Part shown: positions 46,942 through 56,091 of the stretch, in pieces | How positions within the stretch are numbered: the stretch's first letter is position 1 | Layout: every line of letters starts with the position of its first letter | Assembly (NCBI GenBank): GCA_959606905.1 | Contig: CAUHML010000011.1 | Span: 1-64,000, forward strand | Length of the DNA: 64,000 nucleotides | Direction of reading: 5' to 3' | Origin: an uncultured Bacteroides sp. | GTDB lineage: Bacteria; Bacteroidota; Bacteroidia; Bacteroidales; Bacteroidaceae | The notes under the pieces: generated by a model | The model's input: only the letters and a program-made list of their open reading frames with translations | The model's database searches: none | Told to the model about the DNA's origin: nothing | Translations under genes and position numbers: made by a program

Positions 46942-47331
46942 TTATTCATTGCTTAACCGGGAAACGCCCAGTATAAAATCACCTAATCTACTATGTTCCT
47001 TCCGTTGTTGCTCTTTCAGAATATCAAACTCTTTTCTCCACTTGGCAGTGTAAATAAGATCGTAAAGAGACACCTGCATGCACCCTTCACTCTGCTCTAT
47101 GCCAAAGCCGGAAAAACGGTCCGTTATGAATTTCTGCTCCACCATAGCAGTATAAAGGAAATCCTCTATTTCCATGAACGGTTCTTCCTTCAATTCAATG
47201 GAACTGATAAGTTTGGTTATCAGATAGGCAGAAAACTCGTATGCCTTACAGTAACCGTCCTCCTCATCCCTATACAGGTATATTCTGTTAGGATTGGTCT
47301 TTTCTATTTCAATCTTTTCCTTCAAATTCAT
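46942..47331 (-). CDS. Small protein of the EFSAYL family, copy 2
   Basis: The 129-residue cytosol-type protein has IYLYRDEEDGYCKAYEFSAY near residues 17-36, as in the 24906-25280 protein, and a C-terminal helical part with KWRKEFDILKEQQRKE. It has no signal peptide, which is odd for a gene embedded between secreted lipoproteins. It lies 15 bp after the 47347 gene stop. Function unknown; the placement suggests a regulatory or chaperone-like role in fimbrial expression. Confidence 0.65.
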   Translation of the reverse strand: MNLKEKIEIEKTNPNRIYLYRDEEDGYCKAYEFSAYLITKLISSIELKEEPFMEIEDFLYTAMVEQKFITDRFSGFGIEQSEGCMQVSLYDLIYTAKWRKEFDILKEQQRKEHSRLGDFILGVSRLSNE

Positions 47332-47346
47332 TGCAGCAGTTTTTTA

Positions 47347-48462
47347 TTAATCCGGATCAACTTCTTCTTCCACTGAAATCAGATTCCAGGGTACTACCTT
47401 GCAGGTCGCCGTAATGCTATTGGTAGTCTTGCCGTATGCAATGGTAATGATATATGCGTAATTCGGATCTATTTGATATTCGTTATCTTTATCTCCTATT
47501 GGTATCAGCCCTTTAAAGGTTCGTGTTATATGCGTATCACCTACACCTCCTACTTCAAAATCAATTAATAACGAAGTTCTGGCATCCACATTCACCGGGT
47601 CATGTGGAAAAAGTCGCAAAGCAAGACGGTCAGAAGCGAAAGTGTCAAGTGTATAGTCTTCTTGGGTCAAGTCGGCGTTAATGGACGAAAGTTCATATTC
47701 ATCCCCATCTTTAAACACGTAGTTTTGGCACGTAAACGTACAGCCGGTTCCACTTTCACAGTACAGCTTTGCAGTGTTGGGAACATTGTTGATAGCTCTG
47801 ACACGTATTGTCTTCAAATCTATCCAGTCAGCATCGGTAGCTTGAGTAAGGTCGGTCTTGAATCTCAGAATTACCTTGGCATAAGTACGTTTTAACTCCA
47901 TAGAGAGAGTAGCATGCGAAGCATCGGTAGAAAAGTTGTAACCGGTTCGAGAAGCAGACATGACGAAAGGTTCATTCTCCGTTGCACTCTTCTTGTAACC
48001 TGCAAAATCCGTAACCTCTCCCCCTGCGTCAGTCACATTCTGTTTACACGCCAGTTCGTATGCTAGCAGATCCGCTTTGGTAATGTCTTTCATTTCAGCA
48101 TCCGTCTTAGTTTCCCAATCGGCATTATTTACCACAGCAAATATGTCCTTATCTGTTGTAAAATCCGGATTACCTTCAAATTTGACTTCAACCCTATCTT
48201 CACCCGTAAGACCGGACTTCCCGAAATATTGAATTAACCTTCCTGTTGCCGATTCATAGATAAATATATCGTAGCGTTTGATTTTCTCCTCAGGAATTAA
48301 ATCGCTTGCACGTGTCTGATTATTATCCGATCGTACAGATATACGTATGCTATAAGACTGAGGGCATCCGTTTGATGTATCTGATTCATTGATGCAAGAT
48401 GCAAGCAACAAAATAATCAGGACAGTAATCAAATATACTTTATTTCCAATATTTAGTTTCAT
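47347..48462 (-). CDS. Mfa-like fimbrial accessory lipoprotein
   Basis: The start at 48462 is preferred: an AGGAG ribosome site lies about 9 bp upstream, and the chain then begins directly with the signal peptide (VYLITVLIILLLASC). The longer frame would overlap the upstream stop. The 371 residues contain QTRASDL as the likely processing site near residue 50, IKRYDIFIYESATGRLIQYF, IFAVVNNAD and MSASRTGY, all characteristic of Mfa1/FimA-type sandwiches, and KVVPWNLI near the end. Accessory subunit of the fimbria. Confidence 0.78.
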   Translation of the reverse strand: MKLNIGNKVYLITVLIILLLASCINESDTSNGCPQSYSIRISVRSDNNQTRASDLIPEEKIKRYDIFIYESATGRLIQYFGKSGLTGEDRVEVKFEGNPDFTTDKDIFAVVNNADWETKTDAEMKDITKADLLAYELACKQNVTDAGGEVTDFAGYKKSATENEPFVMSASRTGYNFSTDASHATLSMELKRTYAKVILRFKTDLTQATDADWIDLKTIRVRAINNVPNTAKLYCESGTGCTFTCQNYVFKDGDEYELSSINADLTQEDYTLDTFASDRLALRLFPHDPVNVDARTSLLIDFEVGGVGDTHITRTFKGLIPIGDKDNEYQIDPNYAYIITIAYGKTTNSITATCKVVPWNLISVEEEVDPD

Positions 48463-48476
48463 ATATTCGTTCTCCT

Positions 48477-50588
48477 TTATTTTTTGAAGTTTCTGACGCA
48501 ACGGATGGGAACTGCGTATGTTTCGGGAATTGCATAACCAATATCCGTTACCGCACCATTTTCATAATCGGTAGTCACAAATCCTAAACTGCAAAAAGTC
48601 ATCTTTCTATCCAGGTTTCCTGATTCATAACCTCCATGAAAAGCAATAGCATCAACAGAATTCCCACTATTATCTACTGTTTTAATCAAATTATAACCAT
48701 TAAAATGTACCGCATTATTATACCCGAACTCCATCCAGCCATCAGGTCTCGTCACATCCATTTTCAAAACGGTTTGTAAATTAACCCATTCTTTATTGGC
48801 TGTTCCATTGATATTTCCCGGTAGATGCCAACCTTGTGGACAAAGCCCCTGAATAAATTCTGTATTTAAAGCTACTCTATTTTGATGATCTTCCGTAGTC
48901 CCTTGCGGTAATTGTATTGCAGCATATCTATTATATAAATATCCACTGGTTGCCTTTCGAGATTCAGGTTTCATACATACCCCATATAAACCAGTACCAA
49001 TCAAGTTCGTCGATTCTCTATTAGTACAACTTGCTTCAAATACTGCCGTGGTACTTGCTTCACCATAAGCCAAATCTTGTATCATCCACCAGTTATCATC
49101 AGCCATCAGCTTCACACGATATACCTTATCATCCCTGTCATCTTGCAGCAGGCACGTGGAACCGAGAGGCACGTTCTGGGGAGCTTTCCAGTTCTGCATA
49201 GACGGATACGTTCCTGCCGGCTTTACTTCATCACCCATAGTCATAAAAGTTGCATAATCGGATTCCAGCCTGTCTTGATGACCGTCAGGAGCAGTTATGC
49301 TTGCGATGCAATACACTTCACAGGCATCATTCAACTCCTCGCCAAGCAATACTAATTCAGTTCGATAATAATCGGGATATGGGATATTGGTAATGCCGCT
49401 GGTTATTTCTTCAATGCTGAATGTAAAATCAGCCAACTGTTTTTTGCGGAACCATTTAAAGGTACTTCCGGTACCGTTTTCTCCGAATTCGGCATAAATA
49501 GTAGCCGATTCTCCCAATGCCACTCGCGTATCCTTTGGTTGTGCTTTCCAGAACGAACCTCCACCGGCAGGATAATTGGTTTCATTCTTGTCCCAGTTTC
49601 TGACCTGTGCCTCAATGGTCAGTCCATCACCGGCTACAAGTGCTGTCAGCGTATAGTATGTGTTAGGATGAAGAGTATAATCTTTATCCGAGTCCGAAGG
49701 AAGCAATGCCGCATGACCTATCTTTGCTTTGAAAGATACGGGTTTACCGTCGAGAGATACTTCCACACTCGCCGCTTGGCTTTTGTCTGTTGTGGGGAGG
49801 AACAGATAGGAAGGCAGGATAATGGCATCCTTCTTTTTCTCCGATATATAACCGGCAGAAGGAATAATCTCCTCAAAAACATCCTTATTGAAAGTTACTT
49901 TCTGGTCATGGGCTATAGTTTCTGTTCCGTCACCGAACAAAGGAATAGCGTTAGGCAATCCCGTGAAATCGACGGATTTTAGTGCAGAGAAACTCTTGCT
50001 TTTGACCGTCAAGTCAATACACACGGCAAGGCGAGTAAGTGTCACCGGCAGTGTAGTGCCATGATTCACCCCGCCAACCATTACCGTCCCCAAATTAGTG
50101 GAGGAAGGTTTGCCATTATTTGGCAAACCAATAGTCACGTTCTCAACTTCACCGAGCATCGGGATATTCGTTTGGGGACGACGGGCAATGTCATACGGAA
50201 GTATGACTTTTTTTAGTTCTGAAAGGTTTCCAACATGCTCCAAAGCCGCAAGCCTGCTTCCGTCATCACTTTCATTGACAATGACATAAATATCATAATT
50301 TCCGGTCAGACCTTCCACCTGTAAAGGATCTGCCGGATTATTGATAAACCGGTTACTTTTCACACTTTGGGCAATCGTCCGGGTTACTTGAATAATCCGG
50401 ATTGTGTTAACCTGCTCGTCAGTCCCGTTTCCAAATGAACGGGTACTTATTCCCAGCCGGACATTCTTTCCGTCTGGCACTGTTTCTTCGGTAATTTCAC
50501 TCTCCGCTACGCATGAAGCCAGGCATATTATTCCGGCTATCCCAAGGTGCAGCAGCTTCAGCATACCTTTCATCTTTTTGAAATTCAT
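48477..50588 (-). CDS. Fimbrial accessory/tip lipoprotein with FISUMP domain
   Basis: The 703-residue product has a lipobox (GIICLASC), the site GISTRSFG near residue 52, and an N-terminal Mfa-like domain (VNTIRIIQVTRTIAQ, YDIYVIVNESDD). A middle Ig-like segment (about 345-445) precedes a typical FISUMP domain: VYRVKLMADDNWWMIQDLAY, YNRYAA, CPQGWHLPG and the terminal PIRCVRNFKK. FISUMP-bearing proteins in Mfa operons are good candidates for the tip. It lies 21 bp after the anchor gene in transcription order. Confidence 0.78.
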   Translation of the reverse strand: MNFKKMKGMLKLLHLGIAGIICLASCVAESEITEETVPDGKNVRLGISTRSFGNGTDEQVNTIRIIQVTRTIAQSVKSNRFINNPADPLQVEGLTGNYDIYVIVNESDDGSRLAALEHVGNLSELKKVILPYDIARRPQTNIPMLGEVENVTIGLPNNGKPSSTNLGTVMVGGVNHGTTLPVTLTRLAVCIDLTVKSKSFSALKSVDFTGLPNAIPLFGDGTETIAHDQKVTFNKDVFEEIIPSAGYISEKKKDAIILPSYLFLPTTDKSQAASVEVSLDGKPVSFKAKIGHAALLPSDSDKDYTLHPNTYYTLTALVAGDGLTIEAQVRNWDKNETNYPAGGGSFWKAQPKDTRVALGESATIYAEFGENGTGSTFKWFRKKQLADFTFSIEEITSGITNIPYPDYYRTELVLLGEELNDACEVYCIASITAPDGHQDRLESDYATFMTMGDEVKPAGTYPSMQNWKAPQNVPLGSTCLLQDDRDDKVYRVKLMADDNWWMIQDLAYGEASTTAVFEASCTNRESTNLIGTGLYGVCMKPESRKATSGYLYNRYAAIQLPQGTTEDHQNRVALNTEFIQGLCPQGWHLPGNINGTANKEWVNLQTVLKMDVTRPDGWMEFGYNNAVHFNGYNLIKTVDNSGNSVDAIAFHGGYESGNLDRKMTFCSLGFVTTDYENGAVTDIGYAIPETYAVPIRCVRNFKK

Positions 50589-50608
50589 AAATTTTATTAT
50601 TTCATTCC

Positions 50609-51670
50609 TTATTGTATATCTATATCACCACTGTCCTCCAGTTTCCAGCCATTCACAATGATATCCACAGCAGTCCATGAATAACATTCAAAGGTTATCT
50701 TGATGTCAAAAGAGGGCGCTCGGTCGATTTTCTCCTGCTCATTATATACCTTTCCGATAAAATCGGCCATCAAGTCTGCACTGTAAACCGTTTCCTCACT
50801 TCCGTCAGGCAGCACATTACATATTTGCAGTTGGGGAGAAGAATCGGGAAACATGCGCATCACAGTACTTTTGGCATAAAGTGCAGCCGCTGCCCCTTCT
50901 CCGTTTACCGTCTGGCTGCTTGCAAGGTAAGTGGGAATATATGTAAAGGCATCTATCGCTTTTTGCACATTGCCGAAGTCATAGATACCATTATTATCTT
51001 TGATATAAATGTGTGTCGATTCCGCATGACTCGCATCATGACACGGTTCTCCTGTGCCTGCTACTAACCATTCTATTGTAACATTAACTTCATTGGTATT
51101 TTGTAACAGGGATATGGGAATGACTGAATCTCCTGCCCTTGTCAAATCATTCTCCGATATCGTAAATGACCCTGTTCTTCCGTAGAGCAGAGGCAGTGAA
51201 TGCAAGGTTATTTGCTTCTTTTCCAACTCGGAGAGTTGTACGGTCAAATCTTCTTCTTTAGTTTTTCCTTCAACAGGCTCAGGAGAAATCAGAGTTGCTC
51301 CGTTACTATACAGGTTATTCCATGCAACAGCATGATAGGTTCCCGCAGGAAGTTCTACAGGGATACGGTAACCGTTCTTAAAAGGTCCCGTTGTATCTTT
51401 TATTCTCTTTACTAACAGGTTGTTCTCATTAAAGACGAAGAGGTCTGTACGACGTACGGTTTCGCCGAACAAATCTTTATAGTTTCCATTGTCGTCTTTT
51501 GTATTATGGTAAGTAAAAGATAAGCCAATCCACACCTTGCCTGTTGTCGGAGGACATTCAGGCAAATCCTCCCATATATTACATCCGGTAAATAGCAATA
51601 CCGGCAGGGATAAGAATACCATCACTATTTTATGTCCCAGAACGGACAATTTGTTGCGTACAGCTATCAT
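50609..51670 (-). CDS. FimB/Mfa2-family fimbrial anchor lipoprotein
   Basis: The 353-residue protein has a signal and lipobox (LPVLLFTGC) and then NIWEDLPECPPT, the hallmark start of FimB/Mfa2 proteins, which terminate growth and anchor the fimbria in the outer membrane. TDLFVFNENNLLVKRI and YHAVAWNN follow the family pattern. It sits directly after the major fimbrillin gene, the position Mfa2 has relative to Mfa1. No TRA-type site is evident, which fits an anchor that keeps its lipid. Confidence 0.85.
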   Translation of the reverse strand: MIAVRNKLSVLGHKIVMVFLSLPVLLFTGCNIWEDLPECPPTTGKVWIGLSFTYHNTKDDNGNYKDLFGETVRRTDLFVFNENNLLVKRIKDTTGPFKNGYRIPVELPAGTYHAVAWNNLYSNGATLISPEPVEGKTKEEDLTVQLSELEKKQITLHSLPLLYGRTGSFTISENDLTRAGDSVIPISLLQNTNEVNVTIEWLVAGTGEPCHDASHAESTHIYIKDNNGIYDFGNVQKAIDAFTYIPTYLASSQTVNGEGAAAALYAKSTVMRMFPDSSPQLQICNVLPDGSEETVYSADLMADFIGKVYNEQEKIDRAPSFDIKITFECYSWTAVDIIVNGWKLEDSGDIDIQ

Positions 51671-51727
51671 GTCAACTCTATTTTTATGGTTGTTACACCA
51701 TGTATTTTTCTTTCTCTTTTTATTAAG

Positions 51728-51756
51728 AAGAGAGAAGCAATTAATGCTTCTCTCTT
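51728..51756 (-). other. Perfect hairpin after the major fimbrillin gene
   Basis: AAGAGAGAAGCA pairs with TGCTTCTCTCTT over 12 bp with a 5-nt loop, 55 bp downstream of the fimbrillin stop and 58 bp before the anchor start. No T-run follows on the minus strand, so it may stabilise the fimbrillin mRNA 3' end or only partly terminate, helping the major subunit to be overproduced. Confidence 0.65.
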
Positions 51757-51810
51757 GTATGAAACATTCTGATTCTAACTATCAAGTATAGGTCATTGGT
51801 TGAGATGAAA

Positions 51811-53223
51811 TTACTCTAAGTCAAAGTCACCCATTGACTGCACTGTCCATGGTGCAACTGTAAAATCTACTCCTATCCATGAATTCTGTACAACAGGGTC
51901 ATCATTATCTCCAGGATTAGGAGTTGGCTCACCGGGAGCTCTTAAACTCTTAATACGCATTGTATAATATGAATTTCTTAATACGCCAGTTTTACCGTCT
52001 TTATCAGTAATAGGAACAAAATAATAACACTCACCACCGTTGTACGGACCTTTGAAATCACTACCACTTAAACCTGCTGTTTTAGCAGCTTCATAGGCAG
52101 CCTCAGTTAAATACTTCGATTCAGCAGAATAATAGTAGAATGTAGCGACACCACCGGTGTTTGTTTCAGCTTCCAGATTTAAATCATTAGTATCAACTGA
52201 ACCAGACACAGTAGTTACGATTTTATTCGGAACAAATACAGCCTTCACTGAAATAAATGTAGTATTACCATATTGATACTCTTCATTCGTATTTTCATTA
52301 CAGTATTGCACACATGAAGAACCATCTGTTTTATAACCAGTTTCTATAACATCGCTATATGCAGGTACGAGTGTAGAATATGTAGTAGGATTACGATCTT
52401 CATAATCACCAGCAAGAGCAGCATCGCCAGTACCTGCAGGGATCTTACTCCAGTTAGGGTCTTTTACAATTCCACCCACGTTATTCTGCAACAGATAAAG
52501 CTTCTTGTTTTTATTACCGATAGTCCAGCACAATGAATTTCCTTTGAACTTGCCGCTTACACCGTTGATATTAGTTTCATCAAAATCAGCTGTCGGATTA
52601 ATACCACCGTCAGAAGCAGTTACCAATACCTTTGCTACAGCACGTCCAATAGTAATTGAGGCGTGAGTTGTTGCGCCAGCTTCAGCCTCAGTTGTAGTTC
52701 CTGTACCTTTACCAGTCATTACAAAACCCTTATCCGCAGCACTTAACTCCGATGCAGCAGCTGTCCAATAATTTATATCCGGATCTGCGGCAGTACCACG
52801 CAAATTAAACCAGTTTGGTCTGATAGGATTAGTAACAGCACCATTATTTACCACTGCGTAGATATCTACACTCGAACCAGCAGCAACCGGTATTTTAACT
52901 GCTTTTTTAGCAGTATATGTCGCTCCCGTTTGGTTAAACTCAGTTGTAACATCAAGAGGAGCAGTTAAAACATCTACTGTACCGTCGGCCTTTTTATAAT
53001 AAAGACTGATCGTTTTAATAGCGGTTTCCGACTCGTCCGCATTAGCATCATTAGCATCAGCCGCTCTGGTTCCGCCAAAAGAACTAGCCGGTATAGATAC
53101 TTTTATTCCAACCCATGAAGAAGCATTTGCTTCTTGAGTACCACCTGGGATTTCATCATCATTGTTACAACTAGCCAATGCTGCAACAGCCAACATTGAC
53201 ATAAAAATACTTTTCAAATTCAT
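51811..53223 (-). CDS. Major fimbrillin, Mfa1 family
   Basis: The 470-residue protein has a lipobox (VAALASC), GGTRAADAND as the likely protease site near residue 53, and a Mfa1-type two-domain sandwich: IKTISLYYKKADG, VDIYAVVNNGA, GFVMTGKGTGTT, AVAKVLVTASDG and the terminal APWTVQSMGDFDLE. In type V pili the lipoprotein is exported to the cell surface, cut after Arg and polymerised by strand exchange. Its place, between the OmpA-like gene and the FimB/Mfa2 anchor, and its Ala/Thr/Gly-rich composition suggest that it is the shaft subunit. Confidence 0.85.
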   Translation of the reverse strand: MNLKSIFMSMLAVAALASCNNDDEIPGGTQEANASSWVGIKVSIPASSFGGTRAADANDANADESETAIKTISLYYKKADGTVDVLTAPLDVTTEFNQTGATYTAKKAVKIPVAAGSSVDIYAVVNNGAVTNPIRPNWFNLRGTAADPDINYWTAAASELSAADKGFVMTGKGTGTTTEAEAGATTHASITIGRAVAKVLVTASDGGINPTADFDETNINGVSGKFKGNSLCWTIGNKNKKLYLLQNNVGGIVKDPNWSKIPAGTGDAALAGDYEDRNPTTYSTLVPAYSDVIETGYKTDGSSCVQYCNENTNEEYQYGNTTFISVKAVFVPNKIVTTVSGSVDTNDLNLEAETNTGGVATFYYYSAESKYLTEAAYEAAKTAGLSGSDFKGPYNGGECYYFVPITDKDGKTGVLRNSYYTMRIKSLRAPGEPTPNPGDNDDPVVQNSWIGVDFTVAPWTVQSMGDFDLE

Positions 53224-53292
53224 ACGTAAAAAAATTAAATTAATAAATTAGTAAAATCAAATTATATGTTTAAAAATATAATTATCAACTCT

Positions 53293-54831
53293 TTATCTTT
53301 TCTGTTTAAGTTGTGCTTCTTTAATTGCACTGATATTCTCGCGCATCTTGGCTATTTCTTTCAGGTTTTCTTCTGCCGCCACCAATCCGGCTTGTCCGGC
53401 CGCCTTGAAATAGCTTTCCGCTTTTTCATAATCACTGTCACGCATCATAACGAGCATCCCCATCGCATTATCATATTCAGGAATACGGGCATGCACTTTT
53501 ACATTCTTCAGGTACCGGTCAGCACTAACATAGTCATGCCTTCCTATTGCTGCAACAGCAGCATTGATATTGGCAGTCGCATCTTCCGGGAACATACGTA
53601 CTGCGGTTTCAAAAAGGTCATTGAATTCTTGAGATCCCTTTTCATAAGTTTGCGCCACGACGAACATTTCATTCAAACTCAAATTTTGCGGACGGGTTTT
53701 TGAAACCTCTATCGCTTCCTTCAAGTCGAAATTCTTCACCTTATAGTCTATTGCAACAGTCACTTTCCTCAATGCCGGAAACATTTCCTTCAACATATAA
53801 CGGTAGGGGCTTCCGGATTTAAGCATCATCAATTTCTTCTCACGTCCGGCATTCACACTATACCCTTCTATAATATCGATTACTTCTTGCTTGTACTGCA
53901 TGTCCGATGCTTTCACAGCAGTCAGCAAATCAGCCCAGTTCTCTCCACCGAAATGCACGGAATACAGACTGGCGGGAATGTCGGAATACTGCTTTTCAAG
54001 ATAGCTCCTTAGTGCTTTGGCACGGCCTTCCGACAGGCGTTCATTGGTTGCAAGCGAGCCTTCAGGAGAAGCATAGCCGGTAATCTCAATTCCCTTAATC
54101 GTACTTCCTTTATCAGATTGTACCAAACCGATTATCCGGCGTATCTTTTGCAATTCCCTTTCATTTGCCCCGAAAGAGGGGTTGATGTCAGTCCTTCCCA
54201 CAGCGAAGTCCAGATAAGACACACCCTGTTCCACACGATTCTTCTCAACTTCAGCTGCCGGTTGTATGTATGCTAATGAAGGTGTGATATTATACCGTTC
54301 AACAATGATGATTTTTTCAAGATTGACTTTGTTTGCAAGCATCTTCACATCCGTGGTACGTGATTTGCCACATCCGCAGTCGTCTTTTTCCAAATTAAGG
54401 ATAGCAGATGACATCCATTTTTCATAGGGCACAGCTACTTTATAATCCACTACTCTCTCAGCTTTCTTATATCCTCTGACTACTTTATATGGAGCACTTT
54501 GTGTATAGAGCATCTGTTCTTTGCGGCTCATCAATGCAACAGCACGACGATATGACTTGTAGCTCTTCCTTCCCTTCACCGAGATCTTTGGCAGGCGCTT
54601 GGTCTGCGCCTCGGTTGCCAGCACGGGAGTGAAATCTGCACTTCTGCGTGAAGACACATTCTTACCGTGCAAAGTGAGAATCATATCCAGATAAAGCGAA
54701 TCACCACGTTGTTCCAATTTATTCGTTTGCACAGTTACATTACCCTGCTGAATCATATTTTGAGCCTTTATTCCGGGAACGGACAATGCCATTGTCATCA
54801 CTGGTACGAAATAGAATATATTTTTTTTCAT
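53293..54831 (-). CDS. DUF3868 / OmpA-like fimbrial accessory protein
   Basis: The 512-residue protein has a signal peptide ending GIKAQ, an N-terminal DUF3868 region (LEQRGDSLYLDMILTLHGKNV, AVALMSRKEQMLYTQSAPYK), and an OmpA-type peptidoglycan-binding domain around 235-340 (ITGYASPEGSLATNERLSEGRAKALRSYL). The C-terminal part (from about 400) has TPR-like helical repeats (FNDLFETAVRMFPEDATANINAAVA). Such proteins usually lie beside DUF3575 genes in Mfa-type fimbrial loci. It probably anchors or guides fimbrial assembly at the outer membrane. Confidence 0.82.
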   Translation of the reverse strand: MKKNIFYFVPVMTMALSVPGIKAQNMIQQGNVTVQTNKLEQRGDSLYLDMILTLHGKNVSSRRSADFTPVLATEAQTKRLPKISVKGRKSYKSYRRAVALMSRKEQMLYTQSAPYKVVRGYKKAERVVDYKVAVPYEKWMSSAILNLEKDDCGCGKSRTTDVKMLANKVNLEKIIIVERYNITPSLAYIQPAAEVEKNRVEQGVSYLDFAVGRTDINPSFGANERELQKIRRIIGLVQSDKGSTIKGIEITGYASPEGSLATNERLSEGRAKALRSYLEKQYSDIPASLYSVHFGGENWADLLTAVKASDMQYKQEVIDIIEGYSVNAGREKKLMMLKSGSPYRYMLKEMFPALRKVTVAIDYKVKNFDLKEAIEVSKTRPQNLSLNEMFVVAQTYEKGSQEFNDLFETAVRMFPEDATANINAAVAAIGRHDYVSADRYLKNVKVHARIPEYDNAMGMLVMMRDSDYEKAESYFKAAGQAGLVAAEENLKEIAKMRENISAIKEAQLKQKR

Positions 54832-54841
54832 TGTTATCGCA

Positions 54842-55441
54842 TTATTTAATCATATATATTAATGTAATACCGGCTTTGGTAGGACCAAAATAATTCTTGC
54901 TGCCTTCACCAAGCTTTGAACCACATGTTCCACAAGGATATCTATCGTATGATAAGTAAGCATATCCTACCCCGATAGTCGCTTCAAGACTCCAGCGATT
55001 ACCCAGTACCCATTGATAACCGTAGGATATACCGGCTCCGGTAAACCAACCTTGATAGCGGTTTGTCATAATATGCTCGTTCTCAATTGAACCGAACATT
55101 TTACCATCTTTAAATCCCCAAGGAAGCATTCCACCCCAGTTGTATTGGCCGCCATGTGCGTGAATTCCTAAGAAATGACCACTGAACTTCTCACAGAACC
55201 AGTATCGCGCTTCAGGTTGCACCAGCCAATGCTTCATTTTCCGGTTTTCCGAGAATGTCCACGGATTTAAATTACCCGATATATCCAAAGTCCATTTTTC
55301 GGAAAGCCTCAATTCTACCCCGAGGTTCATTGTGGATGTCGCATCATAGAGCAAATTGGTTTTAATGCCTGCTTTTTGGGCAAAAACAGGTATCCCAATC
55401 AGTATCAAAGCGGCTGCCATTAGTGTTTTTAACATTTTCAT
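54842..55441 (-). CDS. DUF3575 outer-membrane barrel, first gene of the fimbrial operon
   Basis: The 199-residue protein has a signal peptide (AAALILIGIPVFAQ), then IKTNLLYDATSTMNLGVELR, WLVQPEARYWFCEKFSGHF, YGYQWVLGNRWSLEATIG and RYPCGTCGSKL, typical of DUF3575. About 170 residues are closely similar to the C-terminal domain of the STN fusion at 57514-58503, encoded in the invertible segment. It starts 120 bp from the left inverted repeat and is the first minus-strand gene of the fimbrial run. Its place suggests a scaffold or sensor partner for pilus assembly. Confidence 0.85.
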   Translation of the reverse strand: MKMLKTLMAAALILIGIPVFAQKAGIKTNLLYDATSTMNLGVELRLSEKWTLDISGNLNPWTFSENRKMKHWLVQPEARYWFCEKFSGHFLGIHAHGGQYNWGGMLPWGFKDGKMFGSIENEHIMTNRYQGWFTGAGISYGYQWVLGNRWSLEATIGVGYAYLSYDRYPCGTCGSKLGEGSKNYFGPTKAGITLIYMIK

Positions 55442-55560
55442 ACAATTACTTTTTTATCACAGTCTCTATTCTATCTTATTTTGTAAGTAATAATCCACGT
55501 TCTTCTTCGGGTTATCCAAATTCAGATGTAACATTTTTAGAAATATCAAATAAATACAAA

Positions 55561-55591
55561 TTCAATCTCTATTCTATAATAGAGGAGGAAT
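55561..55591 (+). repeat. Left 31-bp inverted repeat of the putative invertible segment
   Basis: This 31-bp sequence, starting TTCAATCTCTATTCTATAAT, is the exact reverse complement of 58793-58823. It contains the near-palindromic centre CTATT-CTAT-AATAG, as expected for a tyrosine recombinase core with two 5-bp arms. Identity stops abruptly on both sides. It lies 120 bp before the first fimbrial gene start. Confidence 0.9.
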
Positions 55592-55742
55592 AATAAAATA
55601 ACACCGCATATAATTTTGATTTTCAGATGTTTATATCAATACAAGAATAGACTGTCATTAGATATTTAACTTATGAAACTCAAATTATGTCCATGTTTTA
55701 TATACAAAATGTCATTTATAGATAGCTATATGGCATTTATAT

Positions 55743-55772
55743 GTGAAACAATAGTGAAACATCTGTGAAACA
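55743..55772 (+). repeat. Three GTGAAACA direct repeats at 11-bp spacing
   Basis: GTGAAACA begins at 55743, 55754 and 55765, that is, exactly one helical turn apart. A fourth single copy occurs at 58679-58686 near the other end of the segment. The array is 320 bp before the sigma gene and 300 bp from the fimbrial start, so it may be an operator for either direction. The rest of the gap 55442-56091 holds the left repeat and an unconvincing 68-codon frame. Confidence 0.5.
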
Positions 55773-56091
55773 ACAGAGTAAACAACAAAACAATGAAAGC
55801 AAGAAATTATAAATTATTGATGTTCTGTAATGAAAGATATTTCATTACTAATCGCGAAGAAATTAACATGAGTTTCGATTTTCGCAAGTTCAAAAAGACT
55901 CCTGTGAAAAATCATCATTATATCCGAAAGCTACTTCTCTTCACAATATGTAAATATAAAATACAAGCAAAATGTGATAAAATAAAAATACAAGAATAAT
56001 ATAAAATAGCTAAAATCCTATAATATAATCAAAAATCACATAGAAAATGGATAGATAACTTCAAATATATCATCAATTATAATAGAAGGAC

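Noticed and set aside
55793..55999. Frame of 68 codons inside the invertible segment
   Set aside because: It has an ATG but a Lys/Asn/Ile-rich AT-driven composition and no homologue seen; left out pending comparative data.
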